From contig JAZDLC010000296.1 of assembly GCA_043802345.1 (NCBI GenBank), positions 1-6,528 on the forward strand: a stretch of DNA of 6,528 nucleotides, in the 5' to 3' direction. Positions 1-6,489 of this stretch are shown here, piece after piece; positions within the stretch are counted from its first letter, which is position 1, and each line of letters opens with the position of its first letter. Source of the DNA: JAZDLC01 sp043802345. Its GTDB lineage: Bacteria; Planctomycetota; B15-G4; JADJEK01. Below the pieces are notes generated by a model, which saw only the letters and a list, made by a program, of their open reading frames with translations, was not told where the DNA came from and made no database searches. The translations under genes were made by a program, and so were the position numbers.

Positions 1-1034
1 ATCCCCTCGATCTGGTATTCCACCGGATCCTCGGCGGTGATGATCTTGACGTCCGGGCGGTTCAGCTCCTTCAGCGCCGCGTAGAGCGAGGTGGTCTTGC
101 CGGAGCCGGTCGGCCCGGTGACCAGGAAGATCCCGTTCGGACGCCGGATGATCTTCCGGAAGCGGTCATTGTCGGCGGGATCGAAGCCGAGTTCCTCCAG
201 GGACACCAGGCCCCGCTGCTTGTCGAGCAGACGCATCACCATGGTTTCGCCGTGATTTCCCGGCAGCACCGAGGCGCGGATGTCCAGATCCCTCCCCGCG
301 ACCTGGGCACTGATCCTCCCGTCCTGGGGCTTGCGCTTCTCCGCGATGTCCATGCCGGCCATGATCTTCAGCCGCGACATGAGCGGGGCCGGAAGGTGGA
401 CCGGGTGGGTGGTCCTTTCCAGGAGCACGCCGTCGACCCGGTAGCGGATCCGGACACGATCCGCGAACGGCTCCACATGGATGTCGGAAGCCCGCTCTCC
501 CAGGGCGGTCTCGATCATCTTCTGAACCAGCCGGATGATCGGCGCGTCGTCCGCGGCGTCCTGGGGGGCGCCGCCGGCGAGAGTCTCCAGATCGGCCCCC
601 GCTCCCCCCACGCCGTAGTGCTCGCGGATCTTCGCCCGCAGCGCCGTGGACGAGGCCACGGCCGCGCTGAGCTCCCGATTGAGCAGGAAACCGAGGTTGT
701 CCAGCTCGAAGACGCGCAGCGGGTCGTCGATGGCGACCATCAGCTTCCCGTTCTTCTCCATCAGCGGCAGGAACCGGTGCTCCTCCACCAGCTCCCTCGA
801 GACCATCCCGATGACCTGTGCCGAGATCTTCCCCCTGGTCAGATCGATGTACGGCAGCCGGGCCTGGCTGGCGAGGGCCCTGGCGACCTGCTCCTCCTGG
901 ACCAGCCCCAGGAGCACGAGGGCCTCTCCGACCCGTAGCTTCTTGTTCTTCTGGTAGTTGAGGGCCTTTGCGACGGCCTTTTCGTCGGCGGCACCCATTT
1001 CGATCAGGATCTGGCCGAGCAGCTTGCGGGTCAT
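1..1034 (-). CDS. PilB/GspE-family assembly ATPase, N-terminal part (cut by window edge)
   Basis: Cytoplasmic hexameric ATPase that powers assembly of type IV pili (PilB) or a type II secretion pseudopilus (GspE). I read 344 codons; the C-terminus lies beyond position 1. Residues 1 to about 145 form a T2SSE_N/MshEN domain with two 24-residue motifs (5-28 and 34-57). After a short linker the catalytic part shows SDIHVEP (183-189), the Walker A motif GPTGSGKTT (307-315) and the Asp box ITAEDPVEY (332-340). Walker B and His boxes, and any tetracysteine zinc site, would lie outside the window. I chose the ATG at 1034 because no ATG or GTG lies in frame just upstream. A GGAGAGG sits about 14 nt before it, which is rather far. 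The gene diverges from the lipoprotein gene. PilB and GspE cannot be separated without neighbouring pil or gsp genes; the MshEN start favours a PilB/MshE-like pilus ATPase. The family call is very secure. Confidence 0.95.
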   Translation of the reverse strand, partial: MTRKLLGQILIEMGAADEKAVAKALNYQKNKKLRVGEALVLLGLVQEEQVARALASQARLPYIDLTRGKISAQVIGMVSRELVEEHRFLPLMEKNGKLMVAIDDPLRVFELDNLGFLLNRELSAAVASSTALRAKIREHYGVGGAGADLETLAGGAPQDAADDAPIIRLVQKMIETALGERASDIHVEPFADRVRIRYRVDGVLLERTTHPVHLPAPLMSRLKIMAGMDIAEKRKPQDGRISAQVAGRDLDIRASVLPGNHGETMVMRLLDKQRGLVSLEELGFDPADNDRFRKIIRRPNGIFLVTGPTGSGKTTSLYAALKELNRPDVKIITAEDPVEYQIEG

Positions 1035-1084
1035 TGGGCGGTGCAGGACCTCTCCGGAGAAACGGGCGTGGGAGCGACGTTTTA

Positions 1085-1096
1085 CCTCCCGGGAGG
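1085..1096. repeat. 12-bp perfect palindrome near the ATPase promoter
   Basis: CCTCCCGGGAGG is fully self-complementary. It lies just downstream of the -10 box proposed for the minus-strand ATPase gene, about where transcription would start. It could be an operator for a dimeric regulator or chance in GC-rich DNA. No known operator is recognised. Confidence 0.25.
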
Positions 1097-1100
1097 AGGG

Positions 1101-1129
1101 AGTGTAACGGTCCGGGATGAGACTGTCAT
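1101..1129 (-). promoter_or_regulatory. Candidate sigma70-type promoter for the PilB/GspE ATPase
   Basis: Read on the minus strand, ATGACA (1124-1129, 5 of 6 to TTGACA) is followed after exactly 17 nt by TACACT (1101-1106, 4 of 6 to TATAAT). This predicts a start near 1094 and a leader of about 60 nt before the ATG at 1034. Spacing and position are good, but the call rests on sequence match only. The rest of 1035-1200 holds no other feature I can support. I found no convincing promoter there for the plus-strand lipoprotein gene. Confidence 0.45.
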
Positions 1130-1200
1130 TCACCCAAACCGGACGATTCCCGAACCTGACTGATGAAAGCAGCCGCGAGAAACTCTAGTCTGCGCGGCGT

Positions 1201-1806
1201 ATGTGCATGCGGATCGTAATCCTGCTCTGCCTGGCAGTGACAGGAGGCTGTGCCTCTTGCCCCGACGGCCCCGATCTGGCCACGCCTGAGCGGACCATTC
1301 GCACCTTTCAGAGGGCGTTCGCCTGTGACATGAGGGAGATCGAGTTCCGCTGCCTCTCCGATGGAGCCAAGGCCGGCTTCAGCCACCTCGCGGGCTACTC
1401 CATCGGCCGTGACGTATTTCGGCAGCAGCGCCAGATGGACGTCCTGCTGATGAAGATGGATCTGGCCGACCTCTCCGAGAGGACCAGCGTGTCGTATGAC
1501 GAGGATGGGAACACGGCCATCGCGCGAATCGACACGGGCGAGGGCGAGGTCGAAGTGCTGCTGGTCAACGAACCGGAGTACCGGCTGTTCCACCCGGACG
1601 GCACCATCACCCATGAATTCGCGAATCGGGTTTCGGCCCGATTCGGGCCCCGCAATCAGGTCGTCGTATTGATCGGCGACGAGGATCTGGGGGATGTCGA
1701 GAGGAAACCGATTCAGCGGGTGGAGATTCGACCCCGCTGGGTCATTGCAGGCCTGCCCGGGCTTCCCGAAGCCCAGGAGGCGAGTCAACAGAGGAACGCT
1801 CCCTAG
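1201..1806 (+). CDS. Predicted lipoprotein of unknown function
   Basis: A 201-residue protein I cannot assign to a named family. It begins with a short basic residue (R4), a hydrophobic stretch (5-13) and the lipobox-like sequence VTGGC ending at Cys17. This fits a permissive lipoprotein signal pattern but lacks the classical Leu at -3. The mature part would carry Cys17, Cys20, Cys42 and Cys51. Residues 28-54 (a TPE..I.TF..AF..D pattern leading into CLSD) resemble the start of NTF2-like or DUF4878-type small lipoproteins; that is a weak resemblance. No transmembrane segment follows the signal. ATGs at 1201 and 1207 are both possible starts and neither has a clear ribosome binding site. The stop lies 38 bp before the ppdK start on the same strand, so the two may be co-transcribed, but no functional tie is evident. 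Codon use looks like the neighbours', which supports a real gene. Confidence 0.75.
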   Translation: MCMRIVILLCLAVTGGCASCPDGPDLATPERTIRTFQRAFACDMREIEFRCLSDGAKAGFSHLAGYSIGRDVFRQQRQMDVLLMKMDLADLSERTSVSYDEDGNTAIARIDTGEGEVEVLLVNEPEYRLFHPDGTITHEFANRVSARFGPRNQVVVLIGDEDLGDVERKPIQRVEIRPRWVIAGLPGLPEAQEASQQRNAP

Positions 1807-1834
1807 ACGATTCACCAACCCGGGAGCATGAAAC

Positions 1835-1838
1835 GAGG
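1835..1838 (+). promoter_or_regulatory. Ribosome binding site that decides the ppdK start
   Basis: GAGG ends directly against the ATG at 1839, leaving no spacer, but lies 6 nt before the in-frame ATG at 1845. A working Shine-Dalgarno element needs a spacer of about 5-9 nt, so the second ATG is the better start. Confidence 0.6.
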
Positions 1839-1844
1839 ATGATC

Positions 1845-4475
1845 ATGGCAGAGAAGATGGTATACGCCTTTGTGGGCGGCAAGGCCGAGGGTGACGCGTC
1901 GATGAAGGCGGCGCTGGGAGGGAAGGGGGCGAACCTGGCGGAAATGACCAACCTGGGCATCCCCGTCCCGCCGGGCTTCACGATCACGACGGACGCATGC
2001 AACTACTACTCGAAGCACAAGACCTGGCCCAAGACGCTGGAAGGAGAGATCCGGGATGCTCTCGACCGGCTCGAGAAGCACTTCGGCAAGCGTCTGGGAG
2101 ATCCGTCCGATCTGCTGCTGGTCTCGGTGCGGTCCGGCGCCGCGGTCTCGATGCCGGGAATGATGGACACCGTCCTGAATCTCGGTCTGACCCGGGAAGC
2201 AACCATCGGCCTGGCGGAGAAGAGCGGCAACGCGCGCTTCGCGTGGGACTCGTACCGGCGCTTCATCAACATGTTCGGGGACGTGGTCTGCGGCGTCGGT
2301 CACGAGAGGTTCGAGGAGGCCATGTCGGCCCTCAAGAAGGAACATGGCGCGGCGCTCGACACCGACCTGGACGCCGAGGCTCTCGAGGAGCTGTGCGACC
2401 GCTACCTCAAGATCTTCGAGGACCACACCGGAACGAAGTTCCCCAACGACCCGATGGAGCAGTTGAAGCGCTCCATCAATGCGGTGTTCGACTCCTGGGA
2501 CAACGAGCGCGCCGTGACCTACCGGCGGCTGAACGACATTCATGGATTGCGCGGGACGGCCGTGAACATCCAGACAATGGTCTTCGGCAACTACGGTGAG
2601 GGCTCCGGCACCGGGGTCTGCTTCACCCGTGACCCCGCCACCGGCGAGAACAAGTTCTACGGCGAGTTCCTGCCCAACGCCCAGGGCGAGGACGTGGTCG
2701 CCGGCATCCGCACCCCCCGGCCGATCGACCAGGTGGACAAGGACATCCCCGGCACCTACGACAAGCTGATCGCCATCAAGCATCAGCTCGAGGAACACTA
2801 CACCGACATGCAGGACATCGAGTTCACCGTCCAGGAGGGTGAGCTGTTCATGCTGCAGACGCGGACCGGCAAGCGGACCGCCCAGGCCGCCGTGCGGTGC
2901 GCCGTGGAGATGGTCGCCGAGAAGCTGATCACGAAGGAGAAGGCGGTGCTCAGGGTCGAGGCGAAGGCGCTCGACCAGCTACTGCATCCCGATTTCGATC
3001 CCAAGGCGAAGAAGAACGAGATCGGCCAGGGCCTGCCGGCCTCACCCGGCGCAGCTTCGGGCCAGATCTACTTCTTCGCGGCGGACGCGGAGGCGGCGAA
3101 GGAGCGCGGCGAGGCGGTCATCCTCGTCCGGAACGAGACCTCCCCCGAGGACATCGGCGGCATGCACGCCTCGAAGGGGATCCTGACCGCCAGGGGCGGC
3201 ATGACCTCTCACGCGGCCGTCGTGGCCCGCGGGATGGGAACCTGCTGCGTGGCGGGATGCGACAGCATCTCGATCGACTACAAGACCCGCACGATGACCG
3301 CCTCGGGCGTGAACCTGAAGGAAGGGGACTGGATCTCGCTGGACGGGTCCCTGGGCAAGGTCTACGAGGGGAAGATCGCCACGGTCGATCCCCAGTTTTC
3401 CGCGGAGTTCGGCACGCTGATGGGCTGGGCGGACGAGCGGCGCCGGATGAGGGTGCGCACCAACGCCGACACTCCCAAGGACTGCGAGGTGGCCAGGAAG
3501 TTCGGCGCCGAGGGCATCGGACTCACCCGCACCGAGCACATGTTCTTCGAGGGTGACCGGATCATTGCGGTGCGCCAGATGATCCTGGCCGCCACGATGG
3601 AGGAGCGGCGGGAAGCGCTGGCGAAGCTGCTCCCCCACCAGCGGAGCGACTTCATCGGCATCTTCACCGCCATGGACGGCCTGCCGGTGACCATCCGCCT
3701 GCTCGACCCGCCGCTGCACGAGTTCCTGCCGATGACGCCTGAGTCGCAGGACGAGATGGCGATGACCATGAAGGTCGATCGCAGCGTCATCGCGAAGAAG
3801 GTCGAGGAACTCCATGAGATCAATCCGATGCTCGGCCACCGGGGCTGCCGGCTCGGCCTGACCCATCCCGAGATCTACGAGATGCAGGTCCGCGCCATCG
3901 TCGAGGCGGCCGCGCACTGCGCGAAGCAAGGCGTCAAGGTGGCGCCGGAGATCATGCACCCGCTGGTCGGCGTCCAGGAGGAGCTGACGCAACTGCGGGC
4001 CATGACAGAGCGGGTCATCGCCGAGGTGCGCAAGGAGACCGGCTTCGAGGGCAAGATCCTGATCGGCACGATGATCGAGATTCCCCGCGCCGCCCTGACC
4101 GCCGACCAGGTCGCGCAGGATGCCGACTTCTTCTCCTTCGGCACCAACGACCTGACGCAGATGACCTACGGCTTCTCCCGGGACGACACCGGTCCGATCC
4201 TGCTGCACTACCAGAAGACCGGCATCCTCGAGAGCGATCCCTTCGCCAGCCTCGATGTGGAAGGCGTGGGCGTCCTGGTCCGCACCGCCGTGGAACTGGG
4301 CCGCGCCACCAAGCCCGGCCTGAAATGCGGTATTTGCGGCGAGCATGGCGGCGATCCGGCCTCGATCGACTTCTGCGAGTCGGTCGGCCTCGACTACGTG
4401 TCGTGCTCCCCGTATCGCGTTCCGATCGCCCGGCTGGCGGCAGCCCAGGCCAGCATCAGGGCCGAGGCCGAGTAG
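1845..4475 (+). CDS. ppdK: Pyruvate, phosphate dikinase (PPDK)
   Basis: Cytosolic enzyme interconverting pyruvate + ATP + Pi and phosphoenolpyruvate + AMP + PPi; it can serve gluconeogenesis or PPi-dependent glycolysis. The 876-residue length is close to the usual ~874. Domain order is standard. The N-terminal ATP-grasp domain has SVRSGAAVSMPG from residue 94, GEGSGTGV at 251-258, D324/E326 and the LQTR segment at 337-340 (Q338, R340). The swivelling phosphohistidine domain has GGMTSHAAVVARG with catalytic His456. The C-terminal PEP/pyruvate barrel has R562, R618, E745, N768, D769 and Cys831 in CGICGEHGG. From memory these match the catalytic residues of the Clostridium symbiosum enzyme, several with identical numbers, so it should be active. 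Thr454, two residues before the His, is the position phosphorylated by PDRP regulators in plants; no regulator gene is seen here. Start chosen at 1845 by ribosome binding site spacing; 1839 is the alternative. Confidence 0.98.
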   Translation: MAEKMVYAFVGGKAEGDASMKAALGGKGANLAEMTNLGIPVPPGFTITTDACNYYSKHKTWPKTLEGEIRDALDRLEKHFGKRLGDPSDLLLVSVRSGAAVSMPGMMDTVLNLGLTREATIGLAEKSGNARFAWDSYRRFINMFGDVVCGVGHERFEEAMSALKKEHGAALDTDLDAEALEELCDRYLKIFEDHTGTKFPNDPMEQLKRSINAVFDSWDNERAVTYRRLNDIHGLRGTAVNIQTMVFGNYGEGSGTGVCFTRDPATGENKFYGEFLPNAQGEDVVAGIRTPRPIDQVDKDIPGTYDKLIAIKHQLEEHYTDMQDIEFTVQEGELFMLQTRTGKRTAQAAVRCAVEMVAEKLITKEKAVLRVEAKALDQLLHPDFDPKAKKNEIGQGLPASPGAASGQIYFFAADAEAAKERGEAVILVRNETSPEDIGGMHASKGILTARGGMTSHAAVVARGMGTCCVAGCDSISIDYKTRTMTASGVNLKEGDWISLDGSLGKVYEGKIATVDPQFSAEFGTLMGWADERRRMRVRTNADTPKDCEVARKFGAEGIGLTRTEHMFFEGDRIIAVRQMILAATMEERREALAKLLPHQRSDFIGIFTAMDGLPVTIRLLDPPLHEFLPMTPESQDEMAMTMKVDRSVIAKKVEELHEINPMLGHRGCRLGLTHPEIYEMQVRAIVEAAAHCAKQGVKVAPEIMHPLVGVQEELTQLRAMTERVIAEVRKETGFEGKILIGTMIEIPRAALTADQVAQDADFFSFGTNDLTQMTYGFSRDDTGPILLHYQKTGILESDPFASLDVEGVGVLVRTAVELGRATKPGLKCGICGEHGGDPASIDFCESVGLDYVSCSPYRVPIARLAAAQASIRAEAE

Positions 4476-4492
4476 CAGCCTGGAGGAATGAG

Positions 4493-4513
4493 CGCCGGCG
4501 AAGAGAGCCGGCG
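4493..4513 (+). terminator. Small GC-rich stem-loop after ppdK
   Basis: CGCCGGC (4493-4499) pairs perfectly with GCCGGCG (4507-4513) around a 7-nt loop, starting 18 nt after the ppdK stop. There is no following T-run, so it may only assist termination or protect the mRNA 3' end. It stands immediately before the larger inverted repeat. Confidence 0.4.
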
Positions 4514-4514
4514 T

Positions 4515-4585
4515 GATTCACTCATTACGAAGGACACGAAGGGACCCCTCTGGGCGCCCTTCGTGTCCTTCGTAATGAGTGATTC
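4515..4585. repeat. Large perfect inverted repeat between convergent genes; putative bidirectional terminator
   Basis: The 26-nt arms at 4518-4543 and 4557-4582 are perfectly complementary around a 13-nt loop. After one mismatch (4517/4583) two more pairs follow (4515-4516 with 4584-4585). Within the arm the unit ACGAAGGAC occurs at 4527-4535 and again, with one extra G, at 4536-4545. The element occupies the gap between two converging genes, where a shared terminator is expected. Neither side has a T-tract, so it is not a textbook intrinsic terminator. The arm is less GC-rich than its flanks and is built of short repeats, which suggests a dispersed intergenic repeat family. The rest of 4476-4601 holds only the smaller hairpin. 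Confidence 0.7.
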
Positions 4586-4601
4586 TCGGTCTACCCGCCC
4601 C

Positions 4602-5597
4602 TCAGGCCTTCTCCACCACCGCTCCGTCTCCCCACGCGCAGATCCGGTTTCCCCCCAGATTCGCCGCTGTCCGCATCGCCCGGAGCGCTCGCTCCAGGAA
4701 CTCCTCCACCGAATCGAACTCTTCGCTCGGCAGGGCCGCGATGCCGACCGACGCGCGGACCTGGATCTCCTCCCCGTTGGCGTACACCGACCGGGAGCAG
4801 ACCTGCTGAAAGACCCTGTCCGCCATCAAGCGTGCCCCTGAGAGACTGGTGCTCGGCAGAAGCAGCATGAAGCGCGCCTCGTCCACGCGACCCGCGCAGT
4901 CAACGTCCCTGGACTCGCACAGGAAGATCCCCGCCACCTCCAACAGCATCTCGTGTGCCACCGATTTCCCGTGCGTCCGCACCGTATCGGCGAAGTTCTC
5001 CACCTCCACCAGCAGGACCGAAAGCGGCTGGCCATACCGGCGCGCCTTCTTGAACTCCTCCTCCAGCCTCATGGTGATGAAGGCCTTGTGGTGCAGGCCG
5101 GTGAGTGGGTCGGAGATCCTGGTGGTGATCGGGTCGTTCCTCGAGGAGGAGCTCTTGAGCAGCTCCTTGAGGAAGCGGTCACTGGTCCCCGGCGACCCGG
5201 AGAGAACCGAATCGACCTGCTCGGTCTCCTGCACGCTGGCCAGCGGGATCTCCTCCAGGTCCTCCGGCAGCAGCGGTTGGCTCAGAACCAGGTCCACCCC
5301 ATCCGCCCGGGCCCTTCCCCTGCCGTACTTGTCCTCCTCCTCGAGAATCAGCACCACCGGAAAGGTCTTCGGCTGGGCATAGTCCCGAGCCTGGCGGCAC
5401 AGCTCGAATCCGGAAATGCCGGGAAGGACTCCATCAGCCACCAGCAGATCTGGAAGCTGCTCCCGGACCTGATTCAGGGCATCCCGCCCACTCTCCACGG
5501 CAGTGACGGCATAGCCGCGATCCTCCAGGAAGCCGCACATGGCAGCCCTCTCCTCTGGATCGAATCGGGCCACAATCGCTCGCTTGGTCTCGGACAT
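4602..5597 (-). CDS. Receiver-GGDEF response regulator with degenerate catalytic site
   Basis: A 331-residue cytoplasmic two-domain protein. The receiver domain (about 5-115) keeps the phospho-acceptor Asp55 in the VADGVLPGISG context. The acidic pair before it reads R11-F12 (a nearby D13 remains), the conserved Ser/Thr is Leu85 and the conserved Lys is Gln107. The GGDEF domain (about 163-325) opens with DPLTGL (163-168) and closes with SVGIA and a GGNRI segment, so the fold is clear. The signature GGDEF reads DEARF (239-243), the metal-binding Asp region reads VEVENF (197-202), and the Asn/Asp that contact GTP are replaced. RDVD (230-233) is an intact RxxD inhibitory site, five residues before the signature as in true cyclases. 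It is probably not a cyclase but may bind c-di-GMP, like PelD or PopA. The ATG at 5597 has a well-spaced GGGAGC; an upstream GTG at 5651 does not. It converges on ppdK. Confidence 0.9.
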   Translation of the reverse strand: MSETKRAIVARFDPEERAAMCGFLEDRGYAVTAVESGRDALNQVREQLPDLLVADGVLPGISGFELCRQARDYAQPKTFPVVLILEEEDKYGRGRARADGVDLVLSQPLLPEDLEEIPLASVQETEQVDSVLSGSPGTSDRFLKELLKSSSSRNDPITTRISDPLTGLHHKAFITMRLEEEFKKARRYGQPLSVLLVEVENFADTVRTHGKSVAHEMLLEVAGIFLCESRDVDCAGRVDEARFMLLLPSTSLSGARLMADRVFQQVCSRSVYANGEEIQVRASVGIAALPSEEFDSVEEFLERALRAMRTAANLGGNRICAWGDGAVVEKA

Positions 5598-5604
5598 GGG
5601 TTCA

Positions 5605-5610
5605 GCTCCC
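5605..5610 (-). promoter_or_regulatory. Ribosome binding site fixing the receiver-GGDEF start
   Basis: On the minus strand GGGAGC lies 7 nt before the ATG at 5597. This favours the 331-residue form over an 18-residue longer reading from a GTG at 5651, whose extra residues do not belong to a receiver domain. Confidence 0.65.
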
Positions 5611-5640
5611 TGGGAGGTACAGGCACTCCACTCGGGGGTC

Positions 5641-5668
5641 TTATCGACCACTTCCAGACCCGACTTGA
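5641..5668 (-). promoter_or_regulatory. Candidate sigma28 (FliA-type) promoter for the receiver-GGDEF gene
   Basis: On the minus strand TCAA (5665-5668; consensus TAAA) is followed after 16 nt by GTCGATAA (5641-5648; consensus GCCGATAA, 7 of 8). The usual spacer is 15 nt, so this is one nucleotide long. Transcription would start near 5634 and give a leader of about 37 nt to the ATG at 5597. It would also exclude the GTG start at 5651. It lies in the 108-bp gap after yebC, so read-through from yebC is the alternative. Confidence 0.3.
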
Positions 5669-5705
5669 GAGAAAATGGAATTCCCTGTTCCCCGAGTCGG
5701 CTCGC

Positions 5706-6458
5706 TCACTCGTCCCCAAGCTGGGCCATGACGTCGTCAGGGATGTCCAAATTGGAGAACGAGGTCTGGACGTCGTCATGTTCCTCGAAGGCGTCCAGCA
5801 GCTTCAGGATCTTGCGCGCGTTCTCGAGATCAAGGGAAACCACATTCTTCGGCGACATGGTCAGTTCTGCCCGCTCCACGTGGTAGCCCGCCTCCCGGAG
5901 CCCCTTGTGCAGGGTGTTCAGCACCGTGGGATCTCCCAGCACCGCGTACTCGGTCGACTCCAGGCGAAGGTCATCCGCCCCCAGTTCCATGATCTGCTCG
6001 GTCAATTCGTCCTCGTCGACCCCCTCGGACCGGATCGCCACCAGCGACCGCGCATCGAACATCCAGACCACGGAGTTGCTCTCGGCCAGCCGTCCGCCAT
6101 TCCTCTCCAGGATCTGCCGCATTTCCGGCGCCGTGCGGTTCCGGTTGTCGGTGATGCAATCGATGATCATCGCCACACCCCCGGGGCCATACGCTTCGTA
6201 GCGAACCTCTTCCAGCGACTGTCCTCCCAGTTCGCCGGTCCCCTTCTTGATCGCCCGCTCGATCTTGTCCTTCGGCATGTTGTCGGCGCGGGCCTTGTCG
6301 ATCGCCAGGGTCAGCCTGGCGTTCATGGTGGGATCGCCTCCTCCCAGGCGGGCCGCCGACATGATCAGCTTGGCGTGCTTGGAAAAGGCCACACCCTTCT
6401 TGGCGTCCACGGCGGACTTGCGATGCCGGATGTTTGCTGAGTGTGAGTGTCCTGCCAT
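5706..6458 (-). CDS. yebC: YebC/TACO1 family protein
   Basis: A full-length (250 residues; E. coli YebC has about 246) cytoplasmic protein of the YebC/PmpR/TACO1 family. Older annotation calls it a DNA-binding transcriptional regulator; more recent work places YebC at the ribosome, helping translation through difficult sequences such as proline runs, as mitochondrial TACO1 does. Family hallmarks are MAGHSHSANIRHRK at the start, LGGGDP (38-43), MPKDKIERAIKKGTGE (61-76), YGPGG (90-94) and DNRNRT (104-109), followed by the conserved C-terminal domains. Residue 7 is Ser where many homologues, including E. coli, have Trp; I take this as family variation. The ATG at 6458 is fixed by the conserved N-terminus. 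Its ribosome binding site is weak (GGA a few bases upstream). In many genomes ruvC follows yebC; here a receiver-GGDEF gene follows after 108 bp, so the usual ruv arrangement is absent on that side. Confidence 0.97.
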   Translation of the reverse strand: MAGHSHSANIRHRKSAVDAKKGVAFSKHAKLIMSAARLGGGDPTMNARLTLAIDKARADNMPKDKIERAIKKGTGELGGQSLEEVRYEAYGPGGVAMIIDCITDNRNRTAPEMRQILERNGGRLAESNSVVWMFDARSLVAIRSEGVDEDELTEQIMELGADDLRLESTEYAVLGDPTVLNTLHKGLREAGYHVERAELTMSPKNVVSLDLENARKILKLLDAFEEHDDVQTSFSNLDIPDDVMAQLGDE

Positions 6459-6464
6459 GATTCC

Positions 6465-6489
6465 AATGATCCCGGGGGGAATGATCCCC
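6465..6489 (-). repeat. Direct repeat and small hairpin in the yebC leader
   Basis: AATGATCCC on the plus strand occurs at 6465-6473 and again at 6480-6488, a 15-bp periodicity. The second copy overlaps a hairpin, GGGGA (6476-6480), 4-nt loop, TCCCC (6485-6489), which ends 17 nt before the yebC start codon. It may be an operator pair or a leader structure, or chance. No promoter hexamers are convincing in 6459-6528. Confidence 0.3.

Noticed and set aside
252..938. 228-codon plus-strand open frame
   Set aside because: It lies wholly antisense to the ATPase gene, whose protein shows clear family motifs, and its own product is rich in Arg, Gln, His and Pro as expected of a shadow frame in GC-rich DNA.
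1839..1844. ppdK start at the first ATG
   Set aside because: The GAGG abuts this ATG with no spacer, while the ATG at 1845 has a 6-nt spacer. The two-residue difference has no functional meaning and cannot be settled by sequence alone.
1812..2798. 328-codon minus-strand open frame
   Set aside because: It is antisense to the ATP-grasp domain of ppdK, with no motif and no convincing start signal.
3042..4346. 434-codon minus-strand open frame
   Set aside because: It is antisense to the catalytic half of ppdK, and its His/Arg/Ala/Gly-rich product shows no recognisable domain. Long antisense frames are common in GC-rich genes.
4488..4841. Plus-strand open frame beginning after GGAGG just past ppdK
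   Set aside because: The GGAGG is only 1 nt from the ATG, the frame runs through both stem-loops, and most of it is antisense to the receiver-GGDEF gene. No domain is visible.
4602..5597. Annotation as an active diguanylate cyclase
   Set aside because: The catalytic signature and the metal and GTP contacts are replaced, so a cyclase call by domain name alone would mislead.
5598..5651. GTG-started 18-residue extension of the receiver-GGDEF protein
   Set aside because: It has no properly spaced ribosome binding site, lies outside the receiver fold, and overlaps the candidate promoter. The ATG at 5597 has a good GGGAGC.
4953..6440. 495-codon plus-strand open frame
   Set aside because: It spans the antisense of both the receiver-GGDEF gene and yebC, two confidently identified families. 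The product has no motif and shadow-like composition.
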